NCBI GenBank assembly: GCA_004802725.1
Contig: SGPM01000125.1
Coordinates: 1-64,000, forward strand
Length of the DNA stretch: 64,000 nucleotides
Source of the DNA: Antrodiella citrinella
Taxonomy: Eukaryota; Basidiomycota; Agaricomycetes; Polyporales; Steccherinaceae
Direction: 5' to 3'
Shown piece by piece: positions 34,248 to 46,559 of the stretch. Positions within the stretch are counted from its first letter, which is position 1. Every line of letters starts with the position of its first letter. Made by a program: the position numbers and the translations under genes. The notes under the pieces are model-generated. The model had not been told where the DNA came from. It did not search any database and worked only from the letters and a program-made list of their open reading frames with translations.

Positions 34248-34880
34248 ATGTCGGTCACTACTACTGCTGTGAGTGCTATTTCATCTGACAACATAGCTCG
34301 ACTGGCTAACAGTTCCCTGTATGTGTTTCAGAGTGTCCACATCGACGCATTTTTTGCGTCTCATCCCACATTCAACTATAACCCCACAAGACCGTTCGTG
34401 CGCGAATTCAATCGTATGGCGACTCAGTTCTACTGGGGTCGGTATGAGCGCCGCGATCAGATGTCGCTCCTGCGCGGTGCCGTCGCAGAACAATTCAACG
34501 CATACTATGGCGAGGACGAGAACGATGCGCGTGGGTGGCAGGAACTCTGTGTGGTACTGGGGATCTACCCAGTACCACCCACAGTTGCAGAGCGCAGACA
34601 GGTGAAGTCCCAGTTTTTGTTTGAGTCGGACTGCTTGCTGCTGCTGTGGAAGCTGACGATGAGTGGTTGGATGTAGGCCGTGAAGAGCCAGAATGTGAAC
34701 ATCTTCGACTACATCGAGGCTAAGCGGCTCGGTGTGGTCGTCAAGAAGTTCAAGTCTATCAAGGCACTGGCGAAATATAGCTATGATGAGGATAAAATAT
34801 TTCCGAAGGCACAGGCAAAAGCTGGTGGCCTTCTGAAATATTTATTGAGGGAGATCGCGGCTGCTCGTGCCTCTCATTGA
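34248..34880 (+). CDS. small protein of unknown function, tandem paralog B
   Basis: Exons are 34248-34268, 34332-34601 and 34677-34880 (164 aa). Gene structure and motifs match paralog A: S-V-H-I-D-A-F-F-A-S-H-P-T-F-N-Y-N-P near the start, E-Q-F-N-A-Y-Y-G-E-D in the middle, and V-N-I-F-D-Y-I-E-A-K-R-L-G with K-A-G-G-L-L-K-Y-L-L at the end. The two 600-bp genes are separated by 600 bp and transcribed in the same direction. A perfect 11-bp-arm hairpin (34551-34578) lies in exon 2, absent from paralog A. Function unknown. Confidence 0.85.
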
Positions 34881-35399
34881 CACCCTCCGTCCGATTTGTA
34901 GTGGAGTCCTGCTGAATATGTGTTCTTGTGTTTTGTCTATCTAGCAGTATATATACGTTGAGATGGATCTGCGACGGACCTTTGATTTCGATCGAATAGT
35001 TATCGTGCACTTTGATCTGACTTCCAATTCAAGTTGATCATACATAGGCCTGTGACATCGAGATCAGAGAAGAGCACTTGCCTTCGACACCACACTATTA
35101 CCTGCATGCACCTGCTTGTAGCTGGCATAGAGGCATAAGTAGCACTGTCGTAAAGACGCTGACTCGGAGAAGGACTCCAGCTTTGCTCCAGCTCATGATC
35201 AGGCTTTTCAACTACGATCACTACGCCAGAGTGAGTTCACTATCACTTTTGCGAGCTTTGGGACAGAGACTAAGTCACATTATCACAATTTCAATTCAAA
35301 TCTAGACCTCAAAGACTGAAGTTGCGATGTAAGAGTCGGCAATTATAGTATGACCGTTCACGCACTGACCTATAATGATATCAGCATTGCAGCGTAGAG
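34881..35399. other. intergenic, nothing recognised
   Basis: 3' flank of paralog B and 3' flank of the F-box relic. No coding signal. Confidence 0.45.
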
Positions 35400-35860
35400 C
35401 GTCGTCACGGTTCAACGCCGACCCGCTTGTGGAATTTTACGCCAGTAGCGTTGAGGTTCCATCGGAGGCGGAGAGGCGCGCTTCCTGCTCGCTGGACGCA
35501 CATCGACATGTAATCCTCGCCTCGAGGGACGATAGTGGTCCAGAGCGTTTGGTATGCAAGCGCGACGTTTCGCCACAGACGGCAGACGTGACTCACGTGA
35601 AGTCGAGTGAGGTCTGAGTCCAATTTGAATGAGGCCACGACGAAAACCTTGAGCAGAAGTTCGAACGGCAACTTTCGGCAAGCGAGAGGGATCTATGCAA
35701 GCATTGATCTGCGAACGAACTTCATACGAGCCAAGATGTTTTCTCCTTTGCTCGAGCGACTTGTCGTGTATCTGGGCCGAGTCAGTGCGTTGACCTCCCA
35801 TCTCGATGACGATGCTAGCAGAGGTACTATTCATGATTGTGTCAGCCACGAAGCACTGTA
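35400..35860 (-). pseudogene. F-box protein relic, truncated and frameshifted
   Basis: Read from 35860 downwards: a helix with I-H-D-K-S-L-E and R-S-Q-I-N-A-C-I, then after a one-step frame change near 35690 the F-box L-P-F-E-L-L-L-K-V-F, H-V-S-H-V-C-R-L-W-R-N-V-A-L and L-W-T-T-I-V-P, then M-C-V-Q-R-A-G-S-A-P-L-R-L-R-W. Coding similarity ends near 35420, so the whole LRR-like C-terminal half is lost. It aligns along its length with the intact gene at 25211-26671. Confidence 0.8.
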
Positions 35861-36782
35861 GTCTAAATAACAAGCACGGGAGGGTCATTGAACAGCAGCG
35901 AATTGACTCCACTGTTATAGACAGAGTCAGACACTCTCGGTGAACCTGTTCGGAGTCGCTGTCGACCAAATGACGTTCATAAAGTCTGCGCAGTTCGACT
36001 CGGAGTCAGCAGTGTATGTTAGGTAATAATCACGTTCTCCGAGAACTTATGTTTAAACAAAGTTGTGGGGCCATGTCAGCAACTGGGGAACAGTGTGGCG
36101 CTAGGCTCGAGCTCGTAAACCAGCCGCTCCGGGCGTCCGATTTGCCCAGCCCGCTCGCAAGGTCGCGTCTTTTTTTTTTTTCCTTTTTCAGTGAATTTCA
36201 GCGAGCGGGTTGGTTTTCGAGCCTACTGGACCATACCCAAGCCTGCGTACATCTTCGGATTCTCGCTCGGAAAAAGTCGCATAAGGAGAGTAACGCTTCG
36301 GGGTCGCGCGACAATCCCGCCCGATACCTTACGGTTCCGACGCCTCCGCAGCTGGAGGTGATTAGTCAGCTACAATGACGCATCAGCCGCATGTTTATTT
36401 CGAGATTGGTGTTTTTTAACGCTCCGACGCATGCCGGAACTGCCATGATCGGTGTTCTGATGTTTCGGAGTCCAAACTACAACATCTCCGCTGTCAGCCG
36501 AATGCTAGCCGGATGGGAGCGAGAGGGAGCCTGCTTCGAGGAATGATTACTTCAAACCGACGTTTGCTTTGTATTTCTTGCCTCATCGTTCTCCGACATC
36601 CCACCTTTTCAAATCGACGTGAAAGAGGTCGATAATCTCGCCTTGCTCATCTGGCTCGACTCGGCGTCTGCCGGGTGCACGCTTCTATCTGCTCTGTTTT
36701 GGAAGATCCCGCTCTCGTGCTCGACGTTCATCTCCCCCTTCACTGGTCAAGCCCGCTGGAACGACGTTCGTGGTCGTAGGGG
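35861..36782. other. intergenic; promoter side of PH-domain gene
   Basis: No gene supported. A T-rich homopolymer tract lies at about 36171-36188. A CT-rich stretch before 36783 may be the core promoter of the PH-domain gene. Confidence 0.45.
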
Positions 36783-39700
36783 ATGTCAAGAGTGCGGATT
36801 GTTCACGTACAGGAAGCGGAGCAGCCACCGAGGGCAAGTTCTGTTGCGGAGGTCACTTCATCGCGTTTCTTGGTGAGTCTCGTTTGCCATTCTGGCCGTG
36901 CTACGTCTGCGAGGGTTGGCGGCGGGGGGAGTTCCCCAAGTTTGCGTTTCATGACAGGCATGTTGGCGGCGTCTGAGTGATTGCGGAGTAGCACGCAGCA
37001 GGGAGTACTCCATTTAAGACAGCCCTCTAACTCCATGTTGTCTTTCGTAGGTTCGCACGAGTAACTTTCTGAAGAAAGTATCAAATATAAGGGGAACACG
37101 CAAGAAAACTTCCAGCGACGTCAACGAGTCCTCTACACAAGATGCTGCTTCGTTCGCGGCTCGATCTATAGGACTAGGTCGCAAATCTTTTGGATATTCC
37201 CAGCCTATCCTCGGCGCACATAATGCCATGCCAGCTCGTCGCACGACGTCCGAGCACGAAGACTGCTCTGAGGGCGGTTCTACGCCTTCACCTCGCAGCT
37301 CTAATGCTGCATATAGGTCAAGTTTGACTCGCACGACGGCAAATCCCGCCACCTCTACTAACTGCGACGTCAACACGAATACCAATGCAAGCCCCAATGT
37401 CTACACAAATTCACCCCCTGCGACTATGTCGTTCCACCCGGTAGTAGATGGCCTTCCTCCGTCGTTTGACGAGCCTTCGCGGTTGCTGAAAACCCCGCCT
37501 GGAGACCCTCCACCACCTGTTCGGGCGACAAGTCCCTCACTCAAAGTGGAAACTCTGCCGGTATCCAACGGAGAAGCACTCGCCAGTCCACCTTCTCGAT
37601 CTTCCTCTTTACCGCACTTAAGTAATGGCTCGCAACAACCCGCCACTTATTCGCCAGGTACAGCCCCACAAATGAGGTTTGCTCGCACGCCAGACTTATC
37701 ACGCGAGCAAAGTCTTCATCTCCGCCTTGCCTCACTTCCACCTCCCATGATGGCTCGATACACAACACAGGGTAGCGCACGACTGACACCAAGTCATGTC
37801 CCAAGACAGCCACCAATGCCGATCCTGAATCTTCCGACGCTCCCCCCACCCACGCCTGTGTTGAGTCCCCCGGCGCCGCATAGAGCGCCATTGCGCAGTA
37901 TGCCTGCCTTGCCGCATACTGGACCTAGGGATGATGAAAATCCTGACATGGATGAGGAAGGGTCGGATTCCGACAACGACGGGATGGACGATGACGACGC
38001 GGAGGTCAGGGACGACAATAGTGATGACGATGACGATGGAGAAGACAGCCCTCTGCCGCAAGCACCGATCATGTCGCGTCGTCGGAATCCTCTTCCTCTG
38101 GTGGACACTTCCCCGTTCAACCTTGCGTTTTCCTTCTCCTCTAGGTCTCCTGCGCAGGCTTCTGGATCTGGTACGCGACAGCAGAATGGAAATGCGGGCA
38201 TGGTAACACCGTCCGCTGATATTTCGCGTACGCCCCAGCCTCATCGCTTTGACGCCCCCATGGATTACTTCTCCTCGAAGAACCTGCAGCCTGATGACGG
38301 GATCGAGGAAGTTATTAGAACCCCGCGTCCAACAGATTACACGCCGGAAGTCCCAATCGCAGGTCCCTCCAGGAGTGCTGCTCCCGTCATTGCCAGCAGT
38401 GCACACGGTCCCGGTATGATACCGAAGATCGTACCCATGCCGTCCATACCTTCCCACCGATCGCCTCGTTCTGCAGTAAACCCTGCTGCACCAGAGCTCA
38501 CCTCGCGGCCATCATTATACCATCATGGATCCAGGAGTATGATTGACCTGGTTTCGCACACAATGGAGAAAGAGGAGAAAGTGGAGAAACGGTCGAGTCG
38601 GGTAATTCGTCCCTCGACCGGGAACGGGCCGTCACCACACGGACCGCTGGACGTCCCCCCACCTCCTACCCCGACCCTTCGGAGACAAAGGTCGTTACCG
38701 ACGTACAGGCCTGCGTCCCTACCGCCACCTTACCCTCAGTTCTTTCCTGCTGGTCATTCCGCTATAATTCAGCCTCGTGAGGAGGAGGGCCAGGAAGAGT
38801 TGCCATGTTACACGAACTCTGTATACATGTGTACGATGATGCCGCGGAAGCTCGAGTTCACCGCACCCGGTGTTCAGGCGAAGGAGCGTAAGTGGCGACG
38901 TGTCATGGTGGAATTGGATGGGACTGTGCTGCGGGTGTATCGGTGTCATGGAGCAGGGAATACGGGCAAAGGCGGGAAGGTCGGAGAGTGGTGGGAGCGG
39001 ACGGTTGGTGTTGGAGATTGGAGTACCGGTGATATCGCCACGGCGTCGGCAGGGCGAGCGAGGGTTAACGGCGCGAGTGGACAGAGGGAAAGGAGACAGC
39101 CGAGTGTCAGTGGTAATGCCGAAGAGCCAGTGGTGGAGAGGAGGGGTAAGGGTGAAGAGGAAGAGGGACAAAGCGAAGTGCCCCAAGCGACCCCGACACG
39201 GCGTCCGCCGCACCAAGCCTTGGCGTCCAAGTCTAAGCTCTCTCTAGTCGCATCCAGCTTGCTGCATCCGACTCGGAGCAGTCAAGATTCAGCGAGCTCG
39301 TCAAGATTGACTGTTCCTTCGCCATCTCCGACACGATCTAGGCTGAGCTTTGATACAAGTCGGGAGGTAGAGCGAATTCCGCCTGCTCTTGGAGCGGGCA
39401 GACGGTCCATTGATGCCTTGCAACGTCGTCGCAGCATAACCCGCAGTGTTAACTCGGATGCAGGTCCAAGCCCGACGTCACCCGCGAGTCGTTCGTCTAA
39501 CCTTTTCAGTTCTTCCACCTCCCCACTATCTGCGACCTCAGGTCGTTCACGCTCCCGAGGTCCCTCCACCTCTCATTCCTCCACCATATCCTCCGCCACG
39601 ACCGATTCAAGCCAGACGAGTACCACGCTTGTGCCGGACTCAAAAGATTTGATCAAGTGCTATACGCTGCAGCATGCGGAGAGTGGTCTTGCCAGTGACT

Positions 39701-40118
39701 ATATGAAGCGGAGGAACGTCATTCGAGTGAGAATGGAAGGCGAACAATTCTTGTTGCAGGCCAGGGACGTCCCTGGGGTCATCGATTGGATAGAGGTATA
39801 TGCACTGAGGCAACCATATAGAGATTCGGAGAACGCTGATGTGACTTGTTTTGCGTTGTTAGAGCATCCAAGCTGCGACCAGCATCGCGTTAGATCTGGA
39901 CGAACGACCTATGCCGAAAGGACCTATGTTCCCTAGGTGAGTCATGCTACATCCCGATTTGTTTTTGTGCCTGGCTTTGGCTGACGGTGTGTTCGTATCG
40001 CAGGAGACGCCGCCGTCGTGCCCGTCGTCCTGATGGCAGCACAGCTGCGACTACTAATATTAATGTAGCACCGCGAGTGGTCGGGAGCCTTCGTACTGGT
40101 GATACCTCTCGCTCGTAG
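36783..40118 (+). CDS. PH-domain protein with long disordered regions
   Basis: Exons are 36783-36872, 37051-39795, 39863-39936 and 40004-40118 (1007 aa). The first exon was chosen because it starts just after an in-frame stop and its phase fits the exon that begins V-R-T-S-N-F-L-K-K-V. Residues about 90-610 are Ser/Pro-rich with an acidic D/E run (about 38000-38045). A pleckstrin-homology-like domain starts near residue 615 (T-N-S-V-Y-M-C-T, then K-W-R-R-V-M-V-E-L-D-G-T-V-L-R-V-Y). It is interrupted by some 270 residues of Ser/Arg-rich insert and closes with F-L-L-Q-A-R-D-V-P-G-V-I-D-W-I-E-V (about 928-945). The tail has M-P-K-G-P-M-F-P-R-R-R-R-R-R-A-R-R. A lipid- or membrane-binding role is expected of PH folds but the partner is unknown. 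Confidence 0.8.
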
Positions 40119-41072
40119 CGATGTAGGGATCCCCGTCCGTGAGCTGCCATCTATCGGCCTTCGCTACCCCTGCCCTAATCTCCCTTTGCTCGCAGCATCG
40201 TCCCCGTTCACATCCTATCTCCGTCTACCTATCTGCACTCATTTATACTACCTCACGTTGTTGCTCGTTGCATCGTTGATCACATCCCTTTAAAGGACAT
40301 TCATCTCTCTTTCGACTAATTATCCTTCCTTCGTTTTGCTTCGCTCTGGGATATACGACTCATCACGATTGTTGTAGTAATTTTGTTCTTTGGATATCGT
40401 TTCACGACTGTGCATTAACTGTACACGATGTATGGGTGTACTGTAGCCCTGAATACACGGCCATTAGAAGTCTGCTACGTGCTTTCAAACGTTGTACGTT
40501 TTCTATGTCATGGTCGTGATTTCCGGAAAGATCTGCCGTGGTGATCATTATGATACATACAGTAACTGTACTGACTACAAAATGAGGACATGTATGCCAT
40601 ATGACTCTGCTTTATGTCGGCGGAATCGTCATAGGCGTGTCCAATAGTACCATGGAGCTCATTGGTCTTGCCACTGAGCGCTGAGCAGCGGTTGGACCGA
40701 GTCCACATTACTTTATGTAGTCCCCAATCCCGTCTTTCACTGGTAGATCCTGCCAACATCGCCCCCCTCAAAATCATACTCCGATCTGATTCCGGGTATC
40801 TCGATCGAACGACCAAACATCTCTGCCAGCACCACATGGACCCATTTTCATACGGAGACCTCCGGGTACCACATCAAGTATACGTGTTTCCTAGACAAAA
40901 AAGGCTCTCTGGAAGTATTGTACAGTGAGTAACAAAGATGCATGAGAACGAGTAGATGAGAGCAATGTGTCACAAAGGAAAGCGCAGAGACTTAAAGTAT
41001 AACGTTATACCGTATTAATATTAGCGTTACTAATTCGTGGCCAGCTATCCTCCAACACTCGTGACGAACTCT
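40119..41072. other. convergent intergenic region (PH gene / MFS gene)
   Basis: 3' flanks of two genes that point at each other. Open frames at 40508-40928 on both strands show no domain. Confidence 0.45.
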
Positions 41073-42877
41073 TCAAACATCACCTTTCTGACCGTCCACC
41101 GTCCGAGCAGTAGGCGAGAACCCGGATCTCTTCTTCACCGCAGGACCGTAAGGTTTGAGTACTATCGGGATCGGTATCATCAGCAAGGCGATGCATCCCA
41201 GTAACGTCGATGCCCAGCGCGGACCGAGCTTTTGATACATCTGGTTTGCAAGCAGCGGGAAGCTCGCGCCAAACAAAGACCGCATGACGGTGCACCCTGC
41301 GAGCGCAGATGCAGCGGCGAAAAGGTAGCTGTCGATGATGTAGTTGATGAGCCCTAGGAAGATCCAAAGGGTCGAGAAGCCAAGGGCAAGACCAGACATC
41401 ATGGGTGCCCAGAAAGAGATGCTTGGATACGATGTCCATCCGAACCAGAAGAAGGATAAGGCGAATAATGGGGCGGCGTATATGCAAATGTCGAGACGGA
41501 ACTCAGGGGGGACGCGGTTCGGTGCGTATTCCTGGGAGAGTCGATCGTAGATAGGGTTCCAGTACCACACGTATACCAAACATCCGGCCACAGTTCCTAG
41601 GAAGATGGGAAGGAACATAAGGCCGGATATTCCTGGATTCATCTTGTGACCAAGGGAGAACACAATAGGGTATGCCTCGAAGACCAAATAGATGCATCCA
41701 TAGGCAAACTAACAACAGTGGTTAATGGGGGCGTACTTGCGCCAATACAAATATTATCAGACTCACACTCATGTACAAATTGATGACGAATAGCATAGGG
41801 TCGGTGAGCGTCATCTTGAATGGACGGGCGAGAACAGTCTCGAGACGCTGCCTCAAGGGAACATCACGATTTTCCAAGGGTGCCCACCAACGCGGATCGC
41901 CCGTCTCCTTTCGTCGCTGTCGAGCCTTTCGCACCAGAATTACGGGCCTAGAGAAGCTGTAAGAACCCATATCACGATACCTTTAGAAAAATGACATACG
42001 CGTAGGTTTCGGGCAGCACAAGAACAAGTAGTATCAAGGTGACACCGACAAAGATCGCGAGTAGCCAAAACACCCATCTCCATGAAACGCCAGCCACTGT
42101 CATAAAGCCTCCGACTATGGGACCTAGTAATGGTCCTGCAAAAGGTGCCAGGGCGTACAGCGCCAGAGCTTTTCCGCGGGTGCTAGCATCCCACATGTCC
42201 GCGATGATAGCTCTATAGGAAATCGGGACGATCAGCTGCAGCTCAAAACAAAACGCAAACGCTGAAAACGTACCCGCTATTCGTCAGGGGAGATGCAGCA
42301 AAGATGCCACCGAGGAAACGGAAGATCAAGAGCGAAGTAGTATTCGGTGAAAGGGCGCATCCTACTTCGAACCCCGTGTAGAAGGTGAACGAGATAATCC
42401 CAATGATTCTTCGTCCATATTGCTCCGATAAGGGTCCCCAGAACAGGGGTCCGACGCAGTATCCAGCAACGTATACAGATATGAGCAGCGCGCCCACTTC
42501 CAGACTGAATCCAAATTCCTTCTTCAACGGACCAGCGACAAGCTCGGCGGGTGCCGAGCTAGCAAATTGACTGTGTAACAGGATCAATATCACGCCGACC
42601 TGGGTGATTTGAAGTATGAAATGACTGACATGTTCATTACCAACATCCCAGCTAAAGCAGTCAGACCCCATTTTCGCAGCCTTGACCAGTTTTGAGGATT
42701 GTCGGGGTCGTCAGGCTCGAATCGCACCTCGTAAGCATCTGCTTCTTTCTCCTGGAACTCGGACTTGTGATTAAGTTCGTTAATATCGGTCGAGTGTGGC
42801 GTTATGGATTGGGAAGCAGGGGATTTGGATAGGGTCGACGACTCCAAGTCGCGTCTTGGTGGAAGTACATCATGCAT
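41073..42877 (-). CDS. MFS transporter, DHA1 drug/polyamine:H+ antiporter type
   Basis: Exons in transcript order are 42877-42641, 42599-42274, 42212-42000, 41956-41767 and 41708-41073 (533 aa). The start is the first in-frame ATG. The N-terminal cytosolic tail ends in F-E-P-D-D-P-D-N-P-Q-N-W-S, a hallmark of fungal DHA1 (Flr1/Tpo1-like) carriers. Twelve membrane segments can be followed: first set with G-P-L-F-W-G-P-L-S-E-Q-Y-G-R-R (loop 2-3 motif), G-P-L-L-G-P-I-V-G-G-F (antiporter motif C region), then a basic central loop R-K-A-R-Q-R-R-K-E, and six more helices. It should sit in the plasma membrane and export small molecules in exchange for protons. Substrate unknown. A decayed piece of a related gene lies at 44890-45115. 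Confidence 0.92.
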
Positions 42878-44889
42878 AGGTGAGCTTGCGAGGAGAGTAA
42901 GACTTAAGCTTGGAACTATAGAGGAACACAATTGCGCTAGGGGCCATGGTCTGAACGTGAGGTCTTTATAGTCCGCCCTAGATTTTCTGCGATGACAAAC
43001 GAGTCCTACTGGGTGCCTCTATGCACGAACAGAATTGATCCTGGAAAAGGGTAGGTCACGAGATTGAAATGCAGCGCTCGAATACTCAGCCTAAGCAGAG
43101 TAGGACGATATACAGCACCCGAAAAAATCTTGTAAGGCTCAGGGAGGAGATAGGGACGATGTCGACTGACGGGTTTGTAGTCAATTGGTTGCTGCAATCA
43201 GAATCAAACTGTTCCAGCGCTGGACAGTGGAGCGCTCGATAGCTCTTTGAATATCCGACAAATCGTTCAACTTCAGCGTTGGATTGTTACGACTGAATGC
43301 TATATGGCCGGTCATGTCATTATTTTGGGATTATACGTCGTGATGATGCAGACTTACATCCTACAATATACATGGTGCCTGTGAGCCTGAGTCGACCTAG
43401 ACTTCATGTACGAACAATAGACGGAGCGCGTCGGCATTCTGAATTGACAGTATGGCGTACATTGAATGAGTGACCTCAGGACAACACACAGGAATGAAAG
43501 GATGACTTACTGTGATGATCTGGAGTTGGACGTATACAGTGAACCTCGAGTCGGAAGCTTCGCAGCGGTCTGGCAACGGACGAAGACGCAAACACCTCCG
43601 AAGCGTTGAAGCCTTGCGATGAGTCCTGACCCGCAGCTGAATAGCTGAATACTGAATGCAGATCATCTTCTTAACCCGATTGCGAGTTGGTCAGTGGTCA
43701 CGGCATGAAGTGGGCACTATTCGCCGGCTCCATACTAATGGCTGCGTGAAACCTTCACGTCTTGACCTTACCGAGGCGGCTGCTCGAAATATTCGAAGGA
43801 AGATGCGCGAAAAGAGAACGGATATGAAGATTGCTGAAAACAACCAGGAGGAAGTCCGTGCAGGGTTTCTGCGGAGGCGCTGAGTCATGAGCGCTGAATG
43901 CTAACTATCTGCGAGTTAGTTAAACTTAGTTCCTCGTCTTGCAATGCACAAGATTCTGGGAGGTCGCAACTCACTTTGTTCCGCACCCTGCCTCACAACT
44001 CGACCTTCAAGCTTGATCCGGAGGCTTTTGCAACTTCGGCAGCAAACGCTTCGCCGAACTCGGCGAGCTCGTCGTCAATCCAAGAGGGTCGACAATTTTG
44101 AGGTTGAGTCCTCCGTAATGTCCTTGATATATTCTGCGTGAAGGTAGTCGATGGAAAACGTTTTCCCATTTCCATGATCTCCTCGTCCGAGAGAGCTCGG
44201 AGTTGTCACGGTCTCTTCAAGCATTAGAACAATAATAAGTCAGCAGGGTGTGAATGTTGGCAGGTGGACGTACATTTCTGAAGGGTGTATTGGTGACTGC
44301 AAAAGTCTACCATTTGGACATGATTGTGTTTGCCACTGCTGTGGAAATACTAACACCGCCGGTCACTGCTGACTCAGGCTACCAACAAGTTATCAGAACG
44401 AAGTGTTCCAGCAAGGATCCACATGACTTACTATACGTTATTGGACCCTTTACTAGTAGTACTTAAAAGCCTTTAGCACACTGTTGCGAATGGAGGCTGA
44501 GCGCTGAGCGCTGAAGAGCGTTAAAGGTGGCTGTTAGTACTAGTTACGATTCGATCTAGATTCTAGAGGCTGAAACATTCAAGCTCCGATCGAGTTCTCC
44601 CGAACGAACCTGTCTCTTGATCAAGAGCAGCATGAGCATCACCATGTGCAAGACTTTAGCACATTTCAACCGATACGTTCGGAAGAATCTCTAGGAACCA
44701 ACTGGTATGTAAACGCGTTCAAGAGAGATCAGAGTGCTTCCGGAAGGGATGACCGGAAAAGAGAGAGCGCGCGGCCGTACGGTACCATAGATAAAAAACA
44801 ATGTGCAACGCGAGCCAAATAAGGAAAGCACAAGGACTAGAAATGAAGAAGCAATGTCATGCCATTCCGACCTTCATTCCGATGAAATT
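42878..44889. other. 2-kb intergenic region, possible gene remnants
   Basis: Two short coding-like stretches stand out without context. One is a helical, Arg/Lys/Glu-rich segment on the + strand at about 43757-43880. The other, on the - strand at about 44000-44095, reads W-I-D-D-E-L-A-E-F-G-E-A-F-A. Neither has start, splice sites or a recognised family. The rest looks non-coding. Confidence 0.35.
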
Positions 44890-45115
44890 TGTATCGGCTC
44901 GTGACGGGGTCGTTAGGCTTCACCTTTTTGGCCGAGCAGCAGGTGCGAACCTGTATTTCTGCCTCAACGCCGTGACCGTAACGTTTAAGGTTAATTGGTA
45001 TCGGTATCATCAGCAGGGCGAGGCATCCCAGTAACGTCGACGCCCAGCGGGGATCGAGCTTGTCGTACATCTGGTTTGCAAACAGTGAGGCAGCGGAGAA
45101 CAGCATCGCGTTGTC
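44890..45115 (-). pseudogene. MFS transporter 3'-end fragment
   Basis: The minus strand encodes L-F-A-N-Q-M-Y-D-K-L, D-P-R-W-A-S-T-L-L-G-C-L-A-L-L-M-I-P-I-P-I and then a divergent tail. This is the last membrane helix and C-terminus of the transporter at 41073-42877 (there L-L-A-N-Q-M-Y-Q-K-L-G-P-R-W-A-S-T-L-L-G-C). Nothing upstream of it is recognisable, so it is an isolated duplicate of the gene's 3' end in the same orientation, about 2 kb upstream of that gene's start. Confidence 0.8.
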
Positions 45116-45646
45116 ACGGTCGATGCGAAACATTGCGATTACATAATCGACCAATATTACAATTCCTGATGACGTGATGACATCCTTGAAACCGCAGCCT
45201 GACAGTGACACTGGCTGGCATTGGGCTGGCAAGTTCGAATCCAGAGCTAATTGCATCCTTTATTAAACACTCAATCCTCGATCATATTTGCAAAGTCTTT
45301 GACGAGTATTCAAGGTGTGTTACTGCGTTTACTACCTCGCTTGGTTGATGACGTGCCGGGGTAACATTTTTCTTCGTCTCAGGCTGAGAAGACTCGAGTG
45401 AGCTGAACTTGCTGCTGAAGATCCCCATTTATAGCGTCGCCACCCTCCAGTCAACTATCGCCGCCCAACTCCTTTGGAGTCCGTATCTTCGTATACCCAG
45501 AATATGGATACAAACTCAAGGATCACGCGATACTTCGTGCCAGTAACAGTATAAGCTCCGTGTTAGCGAATGCAGCCTAGGTCAGCGCGCTCTTAATCCT
45601 TCGGACAAGTACATGCGATCTTCATATACTTAACTGACAGGTCTTT
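45116..45646. other. intergenic, nothing recognised
   Basis: No supported coding sequence; short frames only. Confidence 0.4.
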
Positions 45647-45982
45647 ATGGCACCTATCGACGTGTTACTTCGTTCTATTTTGCGTCTGCCCGACCCGACA
45701 TGTGACTCGCTGTCCAGCAATGAAGAGAGCGATTTATTGCTAGTTGCAATAGGCTCTGATTCAGTGAGTTTTGGTCATATCTTACTGCTATGATAATGAT
45801 TCATTCTCCGATCTGTTATGAACAGGCTGATGTGAATCAAAATTTGGAACCTTTTTCAGATCAAGTCAACACAACTGCGTCCGATGTACTTCCGAAGGCA
45901 ACGTCAGTCGTGACGTTTCCCATGCCAGGTCACGGTACCCGCAGTATGATTGTGCGGATGCATACTTCGTCTGTTGGCCAGG
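45647..45982 (+). CDS. hypothetical protein, partial two-exon model
   Basis: An ATG at 45647 opens 39 codons to a GTGAGT donor at 45764. An acceptor at 45824-45825 resumes in phase at 45826 and the frame stays open to a GTACGT donor near 45983. The reading contains R-S-I-L-R-L-P-D-P and V-T-F-P-M-P-G-H-G-T-R. Downstream exons cannot be joined with confidence, although open stretches at 46047-46200 and 46250-46559 may belong. No family recognised. It may be a real small gene or chance. Confidence 0.3.
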
Positions 45983-46559
45983 GTACGTACCGTGCTCGAC
46001 GATACATACTTATCACACAATACGGTGTCTTATGCGCTCGTGGTCGCGCGTCCCAAGCAAGTCGCATACCATATTGAATACGCTGACGGCCTGTACAAGA
46101 GGAAAAACGTTCCCCGTCGGACACCACGGCGTTCCGCGCCATGGCCGAATATGCATCTTGGGAGATGTCATCTGCACCAGCAAAAAATCCAACGCATGCG
46201 AGACGCTGGCGACGACGTGCAAGTAAGTTACGACGTCGCTCGGACTCAACCAAAGAGTGAGGTTCTACCGTGACGGAAACGCATCGGTCAGTAGCGGACT
46301 CGACTACGCCGACGGATCTCTGATATTATGCAAGCCCAGCGCTCCGCGACTCGAGCAGACCCTGATGTCAGCCAAGGCGATCCCTACGAGGATGTCAGAG
46401 GCTCAGCCTGAGTCCTCTTCAGCCGCCATGAACGATATCGGACCATACTGCCATAGCCACCCTGGGGGTCCTCAGACGCTACCACTGCCGCAAGCTTCGG
46501 ATGCACCTACTTGGCCGTGCCAGTACGATGCGCTTCATCGTTCGGACCTCCGTCTGTGA

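Noticed and set aside
37732..38457. 241-codon antisense frame over the PH-domain gene
   Set aside because: Reverse image of the Ser/Pro/Asp-rich coding strand.
45220..45250. tRNA-like T-loop GTTCGAATCC
   Set aside because: The flanking bases do not pair as a T-stem and no acceptor or anticodon arm can be drawn. Other TTCGA sites in the window fail in the same way.
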